64,000 bases of DNA from assembly GCF_009498035.1 (NCBI RefSeq), contig NZ_CP034550.1:2232001-2296000 (forward strand). The letters are read 5' to 3'. The notes beneath the pieces are model-generated. The model was given only the letters and a program-made list of their open reading frames with translations. It did not search any database and was not told the DNA's origin. This DNA is from Saccharothrix syringae. GTDB taxonomy: Bacteria > Actinomycetota > Actinomycetes > Mycobacteriales > Pseudonocardiaceae. This document shows positions 41,632 through 51,634 of the stretch, in pieces. How positions within the stretch are numbered: position 1 is the first letter of the stretch; the number at the start of each line of letters is the position of its first letter. Position numbers and translations under genes: made by a program.

Positions 41632-41641
41632 GAAGCCACTA
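41622..41641. promoter_or_regulatory. inverted repeat over the start codon of the XRE-like remnant
   Basis: TAGTGG at 41622-41627 pairs with CCACTA at 41636-41641 around an 8-bp centre. Its position over the start suggests an old autoregulatory site. Confidence 0.4.
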
Positions 41642-41916
41642 TAAGTGCGCCCTCCCCGCCGTCGCCGCATGATCAAAGAGTCGTGGCGCGGCAATGATTC
41701 GGGTTCCTGAAGGTCCCGTCCCGCACCGCCCGACCTCGCAGCACGAAGGCCCCTCAACGGCAAGGTGAACATGACTTTGTCCCGCCCCCTTTGTTTTTCC
41801 GCCTTTTCCGGCGACGGTCCACGACCGCGGCGCGTCCGACAACCATCAGTACTCTAATGGGTATCAGGCGTGATATCACTGCTTGACAGTGCGGGCCGCG
41901 AGCCGGCATGGACGCG

Positions 41917-41953
41917 CGAACGGCGGCCCGGCGTGGTGCCGGACCGCCGTTCG
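41917..41953 (-). terminator. second hairpin after the xylanase gene
   Basis: 10 bp plus 5 bp of stem (41917-41932 with 41938-41953, one mismatch) around a 5-nt loop, downstream of the first xylanase hairpin. Confidence 0.65.
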
Positions 41954-41968
41954 CGGAAGGGGCGCGGT

Positions 41969-41997
41969 ACCCGGTGCGGGGGTGCCCCGCACCGGGT
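41969..41997 (-). terminator. first hairpin after the xylanase gene
   Basis: A perfect 13-bp stem (41969-41981 with 41985-41997) and a 3-nt loop begin 8 bp after the xylanase stop codon. The tandem with 41917-41953 should give efficient termination. Confidence 0.8.
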
Positions 41998-42005
41998 CGG
42001 GTGGG

Positions 42006-43793
<1,788 letters not shown>

Positions 43794-43929
43794 TCACCGC
43801 ACCCCGGCGGGAAGTGACGTGCCGGAGCCGGTTTCCAAGACCAAAACCGCACTTGAAGACGTGTGGGTTCGATCCAGGTGCGACGGTCGCGGGAGGGGTG
43901 TCTCGGGTGGTTCACCGACCCCGCTCGGT

Positions 43930-43963
43930 CGAAAGACTTTCGAAACTGTAGGCGAAGTTTTCG
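43930..43963. promoter_or_regulatory. cluster of xylanase-type palindromes, distal
   Basis: CGAAAG-A-CTTTCG (43930-43942) is a perfect palindrome. It overlaps TTTCGAAA (43938-43945) and is followed by the near-palindrome CGAAGTTTTCG (about 43953-43963). It lies about 515 bp from the xylanase start, so it may serve a looping repressor or a different transcript. The rest of 43416-44305 holds no gene I can support. Confidence 0.5.
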
Positions 43964-44305
43964 ACTGCGCGGCGTCGATCCCCGGCCCTGGATCGATGCC
44001 GACCGGCCGAGTGCGGCGGCATCCGCCCGGCACGTGCCGCACCTCCGGGGGAGCGCGGCGGGTGTGGCGGCCCGTCCGCACCGCTCCGCCGCGCGTCCGA
44101 CCGGGGTCACCCGTATGCGCTGGGGTAAGTCCTCCGGCCGCAGCAACGGACCACGAGTAGTCCACTGTGGATGTACAAATGTATGAGAGCGCGACCATTG
44201 CGATCCGGCAGCGTTTCTGGCCACTCTTCACCTCTGCCGCACCGGAATTGCGCTACCTTCGCCGACGACGGGGAGACTGCCTACGCTGGGAGTTCCGGGC
44301 GACGG

Positions 44306-44818
44306 ATGTTGACCATGGTGGATCCTGTTGACGCGGCCGAACTGCTGATCGCGCTGGTGCGGGAGAACGAGGACATCGCCAACCACGGTGACGGGTGCGA
44401 CGAGGCGGCGCTGGCGGTGGTGGAGGACCAGCTCGGCCGGCCGCTGCCCCCGTCCTACCGGCGCCTGATCGAGGAGTTCGGGACCTGGGACCTCGCCGGC
44501 CAGGAGTTCCTGGGCGTGTACCGGGGCGAGGCCCCCGGGGGCGCGGTGCTCGGCTCCGGGGTGGAGACGCTGGTCGCGCGCGCCCAGTACGGCCTGCCCG
44601 CGGACCTGGTCATCACCGCGCTCGACGGCGCGGGCGGCCTGGTGGTGCTGGACGCGGCCGCGCCCTGGGGGCGCGGCGAGTACCCGGTGCTGGGGTGGAC
44701 GCCGGGGACGACCGGGCGCGACCTGCCCCGGCTGGCCGACGACTTCGGCAACTACGCGCTGTGGGCCTCGCGGCGGGCGGTCGCCCGCAGGCGCGGCCTG
44801 GCGCCGTCGGACCTGTAG
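44306..44818 (+). CDS. SMI1/KNR4 (SUKH)-family protein
   Basis: 170 residues from ATG 44306 (a second ATG at 44315 is equally possible). The block DEAALAVVEDQLGRPLPPSY, RRLIEEFGTWDLAGQEFLGV is the hallmark N-terminal helix and WG-type loop of the SUKH superfamily. LVITALDGAGGLVVLDAAAP and LADDFGNYALWASRR follow in the usual order. SUKH proteins often act as immunity proteins against contact-dependent or polymorphic toxins, but no toxin gene is adjacent, so this may be an orphan immunity protein or serve another role. It stands alone. Confidence 0.83.
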   Translation: MLTMVDPVDAAELLIALVRENEDIANHGDGCDEAALAVVEDQLGRPLPPSYRRLIEEFGTWDLAGQEFLGVYRGEAPGGAVLGSGVETLVARAQYGLPADLVITALDGAGGLVVLDAAAPWGRGEYPVLGWTPGTTGRDLPRLADDFGNYALWASRRAVARRRGLAPSDL

Positions 44819-44964
44819 TCGTCCGCCGCGGGACGACTGCCGGGAAAAGCTTGTCGCAGTCAAGGTAAACGCCGTGGCGTAATTCCTCGGCGCACCAACC
44901 CGTTCCGGGAACAACCGGGCACCGGTGGGGTCGGCGCCTGGTCCGACCCCACCGCCCCGGGACC

Positions 44965-45153
44965 TCAGGTCCCGGGTTGCTCGGTGCGCGACGGCTGGTC
45001 GAGCCCGAGTTCGCCCGCCTCCTCCGCGTCGGGCATCTCCGGGTCGCGCCAGTCCTGCGCGCGGGTCGGCTTGTTGCCGCGCAGCTCGTTCTCGACGCCC
45101 CGCTTGAGCTGGTCGTCGAGCATCGGGCCGTGCTGTGCGCTGCCTCGTTCCAC
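44965..45153 (-). CDS. small conserved actinobacterial protein (MERGSxxHGP type)
   Basis: 62 residues from a GTG with GAGGAG upstream. The start MERGSAQHGPMLDDQLKRGV, then ENELRGNKPTRAQDWRDPEM, follows a pattern seen in many short actinobacterial proteins of unknown function. It is acidic, probably disordered or helical, with no membrane part. It lies alone between the SUKH gene and the endoglucanase, on the opposite strand to both. Confidence 0.75.
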   Translation of the reverse strand: MERGSAQHGPMLDDQLKRGVENELRGNKPTRAQDWRDPEMPDAEEAGELGLDQPSRTEQPGT

Positions 45154-45253
45154 GGTGGCTCCTCCGGTCGTAGGTGCCTGGACGCCTCGTGTACCCGCCC
45201 AGCGCCGGATTCCACCTCGCGGCGCCGGGCTTTCGCGCGACCGCGCGGCCCGC

Positions 45254-45297
45254 GTTCGACGGCCGGCTGGTCGATCGCGTTCGACGATCCGTCGAAC
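45254..45297. promoter_or_regulatory. GTTCGACG repeat and palindrome upstream of the endoglucanase
   Basis: GTTCGACG occurs at 45254-45261 and again at 45279-45286, the second paired with CGTCGAAC at 45290-45297 around ATC. It may be an operator for the endoglucanase gene about 190 bp downstream or for the divergent small gene. Confidence 0.4.
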
Positions 45298-45489
45298 GGG
45301 GCCGACGCCCGTTCGAGGGCGGAGTTGACGCGGGGGCCGGTCCCCGTCGATTTGCGTCGAATCCCTTGTGCCGGTTGTGCGGCGCGGTCAACATCTTGGC
45401 GAGGCAGCACCGGAACACGCCGTAGTGCCCGGTGGCAGACGCGCGTTCGGTTCCCTCCTCCGGCTGCCCCACGTGACAAGAGGAGCGTC

Positions 45490-47571
45490 ATGGCCGATTT
45501 GCGCGGCAGGGCACGAACGGTTCGCTGGTGGCTCGGCCTGGCGGTGACCGCGGTCGTCACGGTGGTCACGGGCACCGGTCTGGTGGCCACGTCCAACGCC
45601 GAGGCGGCGGCGGGCTGCCGGGTGGTGTACACGACGCCCTCCCAGTGGCAGGGCGGGTTCAGCGGGAACGTCGCCGTGACCAACCTGGGCGACCCGGTCA
45701 ACGGGTGGCGGCTGACCTGGACCTTCCCGTCCGGCCAGAAGGTCACGCAGGCGTGGAACGCCACCGTCACCTCGTCGGGCGCCGACGTCACCGCGGCCGA
45801 CGTGGGCTACAACGCCGCCATCGCCACGGGCGCCACCGTGTCCTTCGGCTTCAACGGCACCTGGACGGGCGCCAACACGGCGCCGTCGTCGTTCGCGCTC
45901 AACGGCGTCACCTGCAACGGCGGCACCACGACGACGACCACCAGCACGACCACCACGACGACGACCACCCCGCCCGCGGGCGACGCGATGGCCGCGGTGG
46001 CCGCGATGGAGCCGGGCTGGAACCTGGGCAACTCCTTCGACTCGACCGGCGCCGACGAGACCTCGTGGGGCAACCCGCGCGTCACCGAGGCGCTGCTGGA
46101 CAACGTGCGGGCGCAGGGTTACAAGAGCATCCGCATCCCGGTGACCTGGGGTCAGCACCAGGGCGCCGCCCCGAGCCACACCATCGAGGCGGCCTACCTG
46201 GCCCGGGTCAAGGAGGTCGTCGGCTGGGCGCTGGCGGACGGCTTCTACGTGATGATCAACGTCCACCACGACTCGTGGCAGTGGATCAACACCATGCCCG
46301 CCGACCGCACCGGCGTGCTGAACCGCTTCAACGCGACCTGGGCGCAGATCGCCACCGCGTTCCGCGACTCCCCGGCCAAGCTGGTGTTCGAGAGCGTCAA
46401 CGAGCCGCAGTTCAGCAACAGCTCCGGTGACGCCCAGAACGCGCAGCTGCTCGACGAGCTGAACAGGTCGTTCCACTCGATCGTGCGGCGCTCCGGCGGC
46501 GGCAACGCCACCCGCCTGCTCGTCCTGCCGACCCTGCACACCTCGGCCGACCAGGCCCGGGTCGACGAGCTCAACACCACGCTCACCGCGCTGAACGACC
46601 GCAACCTGATCGCGACCGTGCACTACTACGGCTACTGGCCGTTCAGCGTGAACGTGGCGGGCGGCACGCGCTTCGACGCCACCGCGCAGAAGGACCTGGT
46701 CGACGCCTTCGACCGCGTCCACAACAGCTTCGTCGCGCGCGGCATCCCGGTCATCCTCGGCGAGTACGGCCTGCTGGGCTTCGACCGGCACACCGGCACC
46801 ATCGAGCAGGGCGAGAAGCTGAAGTTCTTCGAGTTCCTGGGCTACTACGCCAAGACGCGGAAGATCACCACGATGCTGTGGGACAACGGCCAGCACTTCG
46901 GCCGCACCTCGTTCCAGTGGAGCGACCCGGAGCTGATCGCGATGATCAAGTCGAGCTGGGCGACCCGCTCCGGCACCGCGTCGACCGACCAGGTGTTCAG
47001 CGCCAGGTCGAGCGCGATCACGGCCAAGACGATCACGCTGAACCTCAACGGCACCTCGTTCACCGGCCTGCGCAACGGCGGCACCGACCTGGTGCGCGGC
47101 ACCGACTACACGGTGCAGGGCGACCAGCTCACCCTGTCCGCCGCGCTGATCACGCGGTTGAGCGGGTCCAGGGCCTACGGCGTCAACGCGACGCTGTCGG
47201 CGCGGTTCTCCCAGGGCGTGCCGTGGCGGATCAACCTGATCACCTACGACGCGCCGGTCCTGCAGAACGCCACCGGCACCACCAGCGCGTTCTCCATCCC
47301 GACGGCGTTCCGCGGCGACCTGCTGGCCACCATGGAGGCCAGGTACGCCGACGGCTCGAACGCCGGTCCGCACAACTGGACGTCGTTCAAGGAGTTCGAC
47401 CGGGCCTTCGCGCCGAACTACACCACCGGCGCCACCGCGCTGACCGCCGACTTCTTCGCCGAGGTCAACGACAACGCGCGGGTGACGCTCACGTTCCACT
47501 ACTGGAGCGGCACGACGGTGACCTACTACGTCACCAGGTCGGGCACGTCGGTGACCGGCTCCACCGCCTGA
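45490..47571 (+). CDS. secreted modular endoglucanase: CBM2-GH5-Ig(X2)-CBM46-like
   Basis: 693 residues from an ATG with AAGAGGAG before it. The signal part is WWLGLAVTAVVTVVTGTGLV with cleavage near AEAAA. CBM2 (about 42-142) has the cellulose-binding fold, and a Thr linker follows. GH5 (about 165-490) has GWNLGNSFDSTG, VPVTWGQHQ-like IRIPVTWGQHQG, the acid/base FESVNEPQF (about E305) and the nucleophile VILGEYGLLGF (about E424). After it come a CBM_X2/Ig-like module (ITAKTITLNLNGTSFTGLRN, about 495-585) and a final beta-sandwich with DLLATMEARYADGSNAGPHN and FHYWSGTTVTYYV, like CBM46. The latter pair occurs in GH5_4 cellulases such as BhCel5B. It hydrolyses cellulose or xyloglucan. Confidence 0.93.
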   Translation: MADLRGRARTVRWWLGLAVTAVVTVVTGTGLVATSNAEAAAGCRVVYTTPSQWQGGFSGNVAVTNLGDPVNGWRLTWTFPSGQKVTQAWNATVTSSGADVTAADVGYNAAIATGATVSFGFNGTWTGANTAPSSFALNGVTCNGGTTTTTTSTTTTTTTTPPAGDAMAAVAAMEPGWNLGNSFDSTGADETSWGNPRVTEALLDNVRAQGYKSIRIPVTWGQHQGAAPSHTIEAAYLARVKEVVGWALADGFYVMINVHHDSWQWINTMPADRTGVLNRFNATWAQIATAFRDSPAKLVFESVNEPQFSNSSGDAQNAQLLDELNRSFHSIVRRSGGGNATRLLVLPTLHTSADQARVDELNTTLTALNDRNLIATVHYYGYWPFSVNVAGGTRFDATAQKDLVDAFDRVHNSFVARGIPVILGEYGLLGFDRHTGTIEQGEKLKFFEFLGYYAKTRKITTMLWDNGQHFGRTSFQWSDPELIAMIKSSWATRSGTASTDQVFSARSSAITAKTITLNLNGTSFTGLRNGGTDLVRGTDYTVQGDQLTLSAALITRLSGSRAYGVNATLSARFSQGVPWRINLITYDAPVLQNATGTTSAFSIPTAFRGDLLATMEARYADGSNAGPHNWTSFKEFDRAFAPNYTTGATALTADFFAEVNDNARVTLTFHYWSGTTVTYYVTRSGTSVTGSTA

Positions 47572-47587
47572 CCCGACGCCGCGAAGC

Positions 47588-47614
47588 GGGCCGGACCACC
47601 CCGCGGTCCGGCCC
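47588..47614. terminator. bidirectional hairpin between endoglucanase and S4 gene
   Basis: A perfect 10-bp stem GGGCCGGACC / GGTCCGGCCC with a 7-nt loop sits between the convergent stops. Confidence 0.8.
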
Positions 47615-47620
47615 GCCGCG

Positions 47621-47986
47621 CTAGAACCCCTGCGTGCGGAACCGGTCGAGCACCCGGCGCTCCCGCTTGGTGGGCCGCCCGGCACCCCGCTCCCGCCGCG
47701 CCACCGGCACGACGACCTCCGGCGGCGGCGCTGGCGTGCGGTCGATGAAGCACGTGGCGGCGTCCGCCGCGCCCACCCGCTTCTGGATCACCCGCACGAC
47801 CTCCACGACGCGCGTCACGTCGCCCACCCGCGCCCGCACCTCGTCGCCGGGCGACACCGTGGTGGCGGGCTTGGCCGGCCGGTCGTTCACCCGCACGTGA
47901 CCACCCCGGCACGCGGCCGCGGCATCCGGTCGGGTCTTGGTCAGCCGGACCGCCCACAGCCAGCGGTCCACACGGGTGGACTCCAC
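47621..47986 (-). CDS. S4-domain RNA-binding protein (HslR/Hsp15-like)
   Basis: 121 residues from a GTG. STRVDRWLWAVRLTKTRPDA, then AAACRGGHVRVNDRPAKPAT, is a canonical S4 RNA-binding fold with the conserved RLDxxL-type start. The C-terminus is basic (RRERGAGRPTKRERRVLDRF). This is the layout of E. coli HslR (Hsp15), which recycles free 50S subunits carrying nascent chains. The length is close to E. coli HslR (133). It is monocistronic, with no heat-shock element seen. Confidence 0.85.
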   Translation of the reverse strand: MESTRVDRWLWAVRLTKTRPDAAAACRGGHVRVNDRPAKPATTVSPGDEVRARVGDVTRVVEVVRVIQKRVGAADAATCFIDRTPAPPPEVVVPVARRERGAGRPTKRERRVLDRFRTQGF

Positions 47987-48031
47987 GCACCCATCATCGC
48001 ACCGACCCCGGCGGACCCGCCCCGGCCGGGC

Positions 48032-49213
48032 TCACCTCGTGCCGCAGAGGGCGTGCTCGACCAGGTCGGACGTGATGTCCCCCGACGCGGGCACGCCGCT
48101 CGCCGGCACCGGGGAGTCGGTGTTGATCGACACCACGACGCTGCGCGAGCCGTCGTCGGTGACGCCGTTGCGGGTCATGAAGCCGTGGATGTCACCGCCG
48201 TGCGACCACGCGCCGCCGCACGCGTTGGGCACGTGCATGATCCCCAGCCCGTAGCGGGCACCGGGCCACACCTGGTCGAACGCCGGCGCGGGCACGGTCT
48301 TCCTCATCTCGGCCAGCTGCGCCGGGCGCAGCACCTCGCCGCCCATCAGCGCCCGGAGGAACCGGTTGGCGTCCCCGGTGGTGCTGATGATGTCGCCGGC
48401 CGCGCCGCCCCAGGACGGGTTGAACTCGGTCACGTCCACGGCCCGCCCGTACCGCGGGTCCTTCGGGTCGGCCTCCAGCCCCTTCTCCGGGAACCGCTGG
48501 TAGCCGACCGCGTGCGGCCTCGGGATGAGGGGCGAGGTGCCGGGCAGGTGGGTGTCGCGCAGCTTGAGCGGCTTGACGACGCGCCGGTCCACCTCCTGCT
48601 GCCAGGTGCGCCCGGTCACCCGCTCGATGATCATCCCGACCAGGGCGTAGCCGGTGTTGGAGTAGCTCCAGGCCGTGCCGGGCGCGAAGTCCGGCGGCAC
48701 CTGCACGGCCAGCGCCACGGCCTGCCGGGCCGTCACGGTGTCGAACCGCTTCCGCTGGAACTCCCCCTCCGAGTACAGGTACGGCAGCCGCATCGTGTAG
48801 TTGTGCAGTCCGCTGGTGTGCTGGAGGAGCTGCCGCACGGTGATCCGGGAGCCGTCGTTGCCGTTGCCCGCGACCACACCGGGCAGCCACCGCTCCACGG
48901 TGTCCTCCAGGGACAGTCGCCCCTCGCCGACCAGTTGCAGCGCCGTCGCGGCCACGAACGTCTTGGTGTAGCTGCCGATGCGGAACTTCGCGTCCCAGGG
49001 GACCGGCGTCCCGCGAGCCACATCTCCCAGACCGCTGCGCACCTTGATGTCGCCACGAGGGGTGTCCACCTCCACCAGGACGCCGGGGGCGCCGGCGGCG
49101 AGCAACGCGTCCGCGTGGCGCTGCAACACCCGGTCGCGGGGTGCCGCGCCCGCCGCGCCCGCCGCCGTGATGCCGAGCACCGCGGTCATCAATGCCACCG
49201 TGAGTCGTTTCAT
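48032..49213 (-). CDS. secreted serine hydrolase (beta-lactamase / D-Ala-D-Ala carboxypeptidase family)
   Basis: 393 residues from an ATG. The signal peptide is MKRLTVALMTAVLGITAAGA with cleavage near AGAA. The class C/penicillin-binding fold shows IGSYTK (SxxK), WSYSNTGY (YxN) and the third motif SHGGDIHGF (HGG in place of KTG). RQLLQHTSGLHNYTM and NTGYALVGMIIERVTGRTW are typical. Family members include R61-type DD-peptidases and esterases. A role in cell-wall trimming or ester hydrolysis is likely; beta-lactam resistance is less so. It is divergent from the histidine kinase at 49349. Confidence 0.88.
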   Translation of the reverse strand: MKRLTVALMTAVLGITAAGAAGAAPRDRVLQRHADALLAAGAPGVLVEVDTPRGDIKVRSGLGDVARGTPVPWDAKFRIGSYTKTFVAATALQLVGEGRLSLEDTVERWLPGVVAGNGNDGSRITVRQLLQHTSGLHNYTMRLPYLYSEGEFQRKRFDTVTARQAVALAVQVPPDFAPGTAWSYSNTGYALVGMIIERVTGRTWQQEVDRRVVKPLKLRDTHLPGTSPLIPRPHAVGYQRFPEKGLEADPKDPRYGRAVDVTEFNPSWGGAAGDIISTTGDANRFLRALMGGEVLRPAQLAEMRKTVPAPAFDQVWPGARYGLGIMHVPNACGGAWSHGGDIHGFMTRNGVTDDGSRSVVVSINTDSPVPASGVPASGDITSDLVEHALCGTR

Positions 49214-49348
49214 GTCACTCGAAGTTAGGGATCGCGGCGGCCGCCGTCGTCGCCCCGGCACGGCATCTTCGCCTACCCCCGGCGGGGTAGCGGGAGATCA
49301 GCCCACGGGGTGGCGACCGGTGGGGCGGGGCCCGGCTAGGTTGGTCGG

Positions 49349-50452
49349 GTGCCCGTCGAACCCAAGGCGATCCACCTGGACGTGCTGCTGGCGGTGGTGC
49401 TGACCTGGCTGACCCTGGACACGGTGCGCAACTACGACGACGGCACCGTCGCGCCGGTCACCTACCTGCTCGCCGCGCTGACCGTGGCGCCGATCGCGCT
49501 GCGCCAACGCGCGCCGGTGACCACCGCGCTGGTCGTGCTGGGCGCCCTGGCCGCGTACAGCGAGCTGGGCCGGATGGCGTTCCCCAACGCGGGCGTGGGC
49601 ATGCTGGTGTGCGTGCTGACCGTGGCCACCCTGCGCCCCCGGCCGGTGACCGCGGCGGTGTGCGCGACGGCCGCGGTCGTGCTGGTGTTCGCCTACATGA
49701 GGATGACGCCCGACTTCGCGTGGTCGGAGATCGTCCAGGCGGTGCTGGTGGTGTTCGGCGCGTGGGTGCTCGGCGAGGGCACGAAGCGGTGGGCGGAGCG
49801 CGCCGAGCGGCTGGCCGAGCGCGCGGCGCGGGCGGCGGCGGACGAGCGGGTGCGCATCGCCCGTGAGCTGCACGACGTGGTGGCGCACCACATGTCCGTG
49901 ATCTCGCTGCAGGCGGGCGTGGCGCGGTACGTGCTGGACACCGACCTGGCCACGGCGCGGCAGGCGATCGGCACGGTGGGGGAGGCCAGCCGGGAGGCGC
50001 TGGCCGAGCTGCGCCGCCTGCTCGACGTGCTGCGGGTCGACCACGACGGCGAGCTGGCGCCGCAGCCCGGCCTGGCGTCGCTGGGCGAGCTGGTGGAGCG
50101 GGCGCGCGGCGCCGGGCTGCCGGTCGAGGTGGCGGTCACCGGCGAGGTCCGCGACCTGCCGTCGGGACCGGACCTGTGCGCGTACCGGGTGGCGCAGGAG
50201 TCGCTGACCAACGTGCTCAAGCACGCGGGCCCGGCGACCGCGCGGGTCGACCTGGACTACGGCGAGCACACGTTCACGCTGAAGGTGACCGACGACGGCG
50301 CGGGCGCGGCGGGCCCGGTGTCGCCGACCTCGCACGGCATCCGGGGCATGCGGGAACGCGCCGCCCTGTACGGCGGGGTGCTCACCGCGGGCCCGCGTCC
50401 GGGCGGCGGGTTCGGCGTGGTGCTGCGGCTGCCGGTGGAGGAGGCGGGATGA
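49349..50452 (+). CDS. NarL-type sensor histidine kinase (HisKA_3)
   Basis: 367 residues from a GTG. The N-terminus has four to five hydrophobic helices (YLLAALTVAPIALR, VTTALVVLGALAAYSEL and on), no large external loop, then a coiled linker. RVRIARELHDVVAHHMSVIS is the HisKA_3 phospho-acceptor box. The ATPase domain has ESLTNVLKHAG (N-box), VTDDGAG (G1) and GIRGMRERAAL (G2). It pairs with the response regulator that overlaps its stop (ATGA). The signal is probably sensed in the membrane. The neighbouring secreted hydrolase and VOC protein may be targets, but only by position. Confidence 0.92.
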   Translation: MPVEPKAIHLDVLLAVVLTWLTLDTVRNYDDGTVAPVTYLLAALTVAPIALRQRAPVTTALVVLGALAAYSELGRMAFPNAGVGMLVCVLTVATLRPRPVTAAVCATAAVVLVFAYMRMTPDFAWSEIVQAVLVVFGAWVLGEGTKRWAERAERLAERAARAAADERVRIARELHDVVAHHMSVISLQAGVARYVLDTDLATARQAIGTVGEASREALAELRRLLDVLRVDHDGELAPQPGLASLGELVERARGAGLPVEVAVTGEVRDLPSGPDLCAYRVAQESLTNVLKHAGPATARVDLDYGEHTFTLKVTDDGAGAAGPVSPTSHGIRGMRERAALYGGVLTAGPRPGGGFGVVLRLPVEEAG

Positions 50453-51129
50453 CGATCCGGGTGCTCGTGGCCGACGACCAGGCGCTGATCCGCGCGGGCC
50501 TGGTCGCGCTGCTCACCGCCGCGCCGGGCTTCGAGGTGGTCGGCGAGGCCGCCGACGGCGCGCAGGCCGTGGCGCTGGCCGCGTCGACCGCGCCGGACGT
50601 GGTGCTGATGGACATCCGGATGCCGGTGCTGGACGGCATCGCCGCCACCCGCCGCATCCTGGCCGACGCCGGCGAGGACCCGCCGCGCGTGGTCGTGCTG
50701 ACCACCTTCGACCTGCCCGAGTACGTCTACACCGCGCTGGGCGAGGGCGCGGCCGGCTTCCTGGTCAAGGACACGCCGCCGGAGCGCATCCTGTCCGCGG
50801 TCCGCACCATCGCGGCGGGCGACATCCTCATCGCGCCGCACATCACGCACCGCTTGATCGAGACCTACGCCCGGCACCACCGCACCACCGGCGCGGCCGC
50901 GCCCCTGCTGGCCGAGCTGACCGCGCGCGAGACCGAGGTGCTGCGCCTGGTCGGCAACGGCCTGACCAACGCGCAGATCGCGCAACGCCTGGTGCTCAGC
51001 GAGGCCACGGTGAAAACGCACGTCAAGCGCATGATGGGCAAACTGCGCCTGTCCAGCCGGGCGCAGGCGGTCGTGGTCGCCTACGAGAGCGGCCTGATCG
51101 TCCCGATGTCGAAGCCGCCCCTGACATGA
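50449..51129 (+). CDS. NarL/LuxR-family response regulator
   Basis: 226 residues from the ATG in the ATGA overlap with the kinase. Receiver: VLVADDQALIRAGLVALL with the acidic pair, phospho-acceptor Asp in PDVVLMDIRMPVLDG, Thr in VVLTTFD and Lys in FLVKDTPP, all conserved. DNA-binding: LTARETEVLRLVGNGLTNAQ, then IAQRLVLSEATVKTHVKRMM, a complete GerE HTH. It should be an active partner of the preceding kinase. Confidence 0.94.
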   Translation: MTIRVLVADDQALIRAGLVALLTAAPGFEVVGEAADGAQAVALAASTAPDVVLMDIRMPVLDGIAATRRILADAGEDPPRVVVLTTFDLPEYVYTALGEGAAGFLVKDTPPERILSAVRTIAAGDILIAPHITHRLIETYARHHRTTGAAAPLLAELTARETEVLRLVGNGLTNAQIAQRLVLSEATVKTHVKRMMGKLRLSSRAQAVVVAYESGLIVPMSKPPLT

Positions 51130-51136
51130 TCGCCCC

Positions 51137-51514
51137 GTGACCGTCGAACTCCAGATCGCCGTCGACTGCGCCGATCCCGCCCGCCTGGCCGCCTTCTGGT
51201 CCCGGGCCCTCGGCTACACCACCGAAGACCTGCCCACCGACGAGTGGCAGGCGATAACCGACCCCTCCGGCACGGGCCCGCGCATCCTCTTCCACCGCGT
51301 CCCCGAACCCAAGCTGACCAAGAACCGCCTCCACCTCGACGTCCGGGTGGGAGGCCCCCGGGGCACCCCCAAGCCCACCCGCCGCCCCCTGGTGGACGCG
51401 GCGATCCCCCGCCTCGTCTCCCTGGGCGCGACCCACCTGCGCACCGTCGACGACGAGGAGGACTACTTCGCCGTCCTGACCGACCCGGAATCCCACGAGT
51501 TCTGCCTCTGCTAA
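51137..51514 (+). CDS. VOC/glyoxalase-like protein
   Basis: 125 residues from a GTG seven bases after the response regulator. It begins VELQIAVDCADPARLAAFWS and ends YFAVLTDPESHEFCLC, the two ends of the Glyoxalase_6-like VOC fold. The middle NRLHLDVRVGGP supplies a His-containing strand. Typical single-domain VOC length. Substrate unknown; members bind or transform small hydrophobic compounds, including antibiotics. It is probably co-transcribed with the two-component pair. Confidence 0.82.
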   Translation: MTVELQIAVDCADPARLAAFWSRALGYTTEDLPTDEWQAITDPSGTGPRILFHRVPEPKLTKNRLHLDVRVGGPRGTPKPTRRPLVDAAIPRLVSLGATHLRTVDDEEDYFAVLTDPESHEFCLC

Positions 51515-51630
51515 CCCCCGCGTGTCATGCGCTCAACCCGCGCGAGTCATGCCCCCAGACCTCGCGAGTCGAACCTCCAGACCCGTCGTGTCGAACGCTC
51601 AGACCCCCCGAGTTCCACGTTCAGACCCCG
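51515..51630. repeat. degenerate 22-bp intergenic tandem repeat
   Basis: About five head-to-tail units of the form CCCGCGAGTCGAACGCTCAGA fill the gap between convergent genes. The units vary at several positions. Similar GAGTC..GCTCAGAC tandem units are, from memory, scattered in Saccharothrix/Lentzea-type genomes; this needs a search. Confidence 0.6.
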
Positions 51631-51634
51631 AGGC

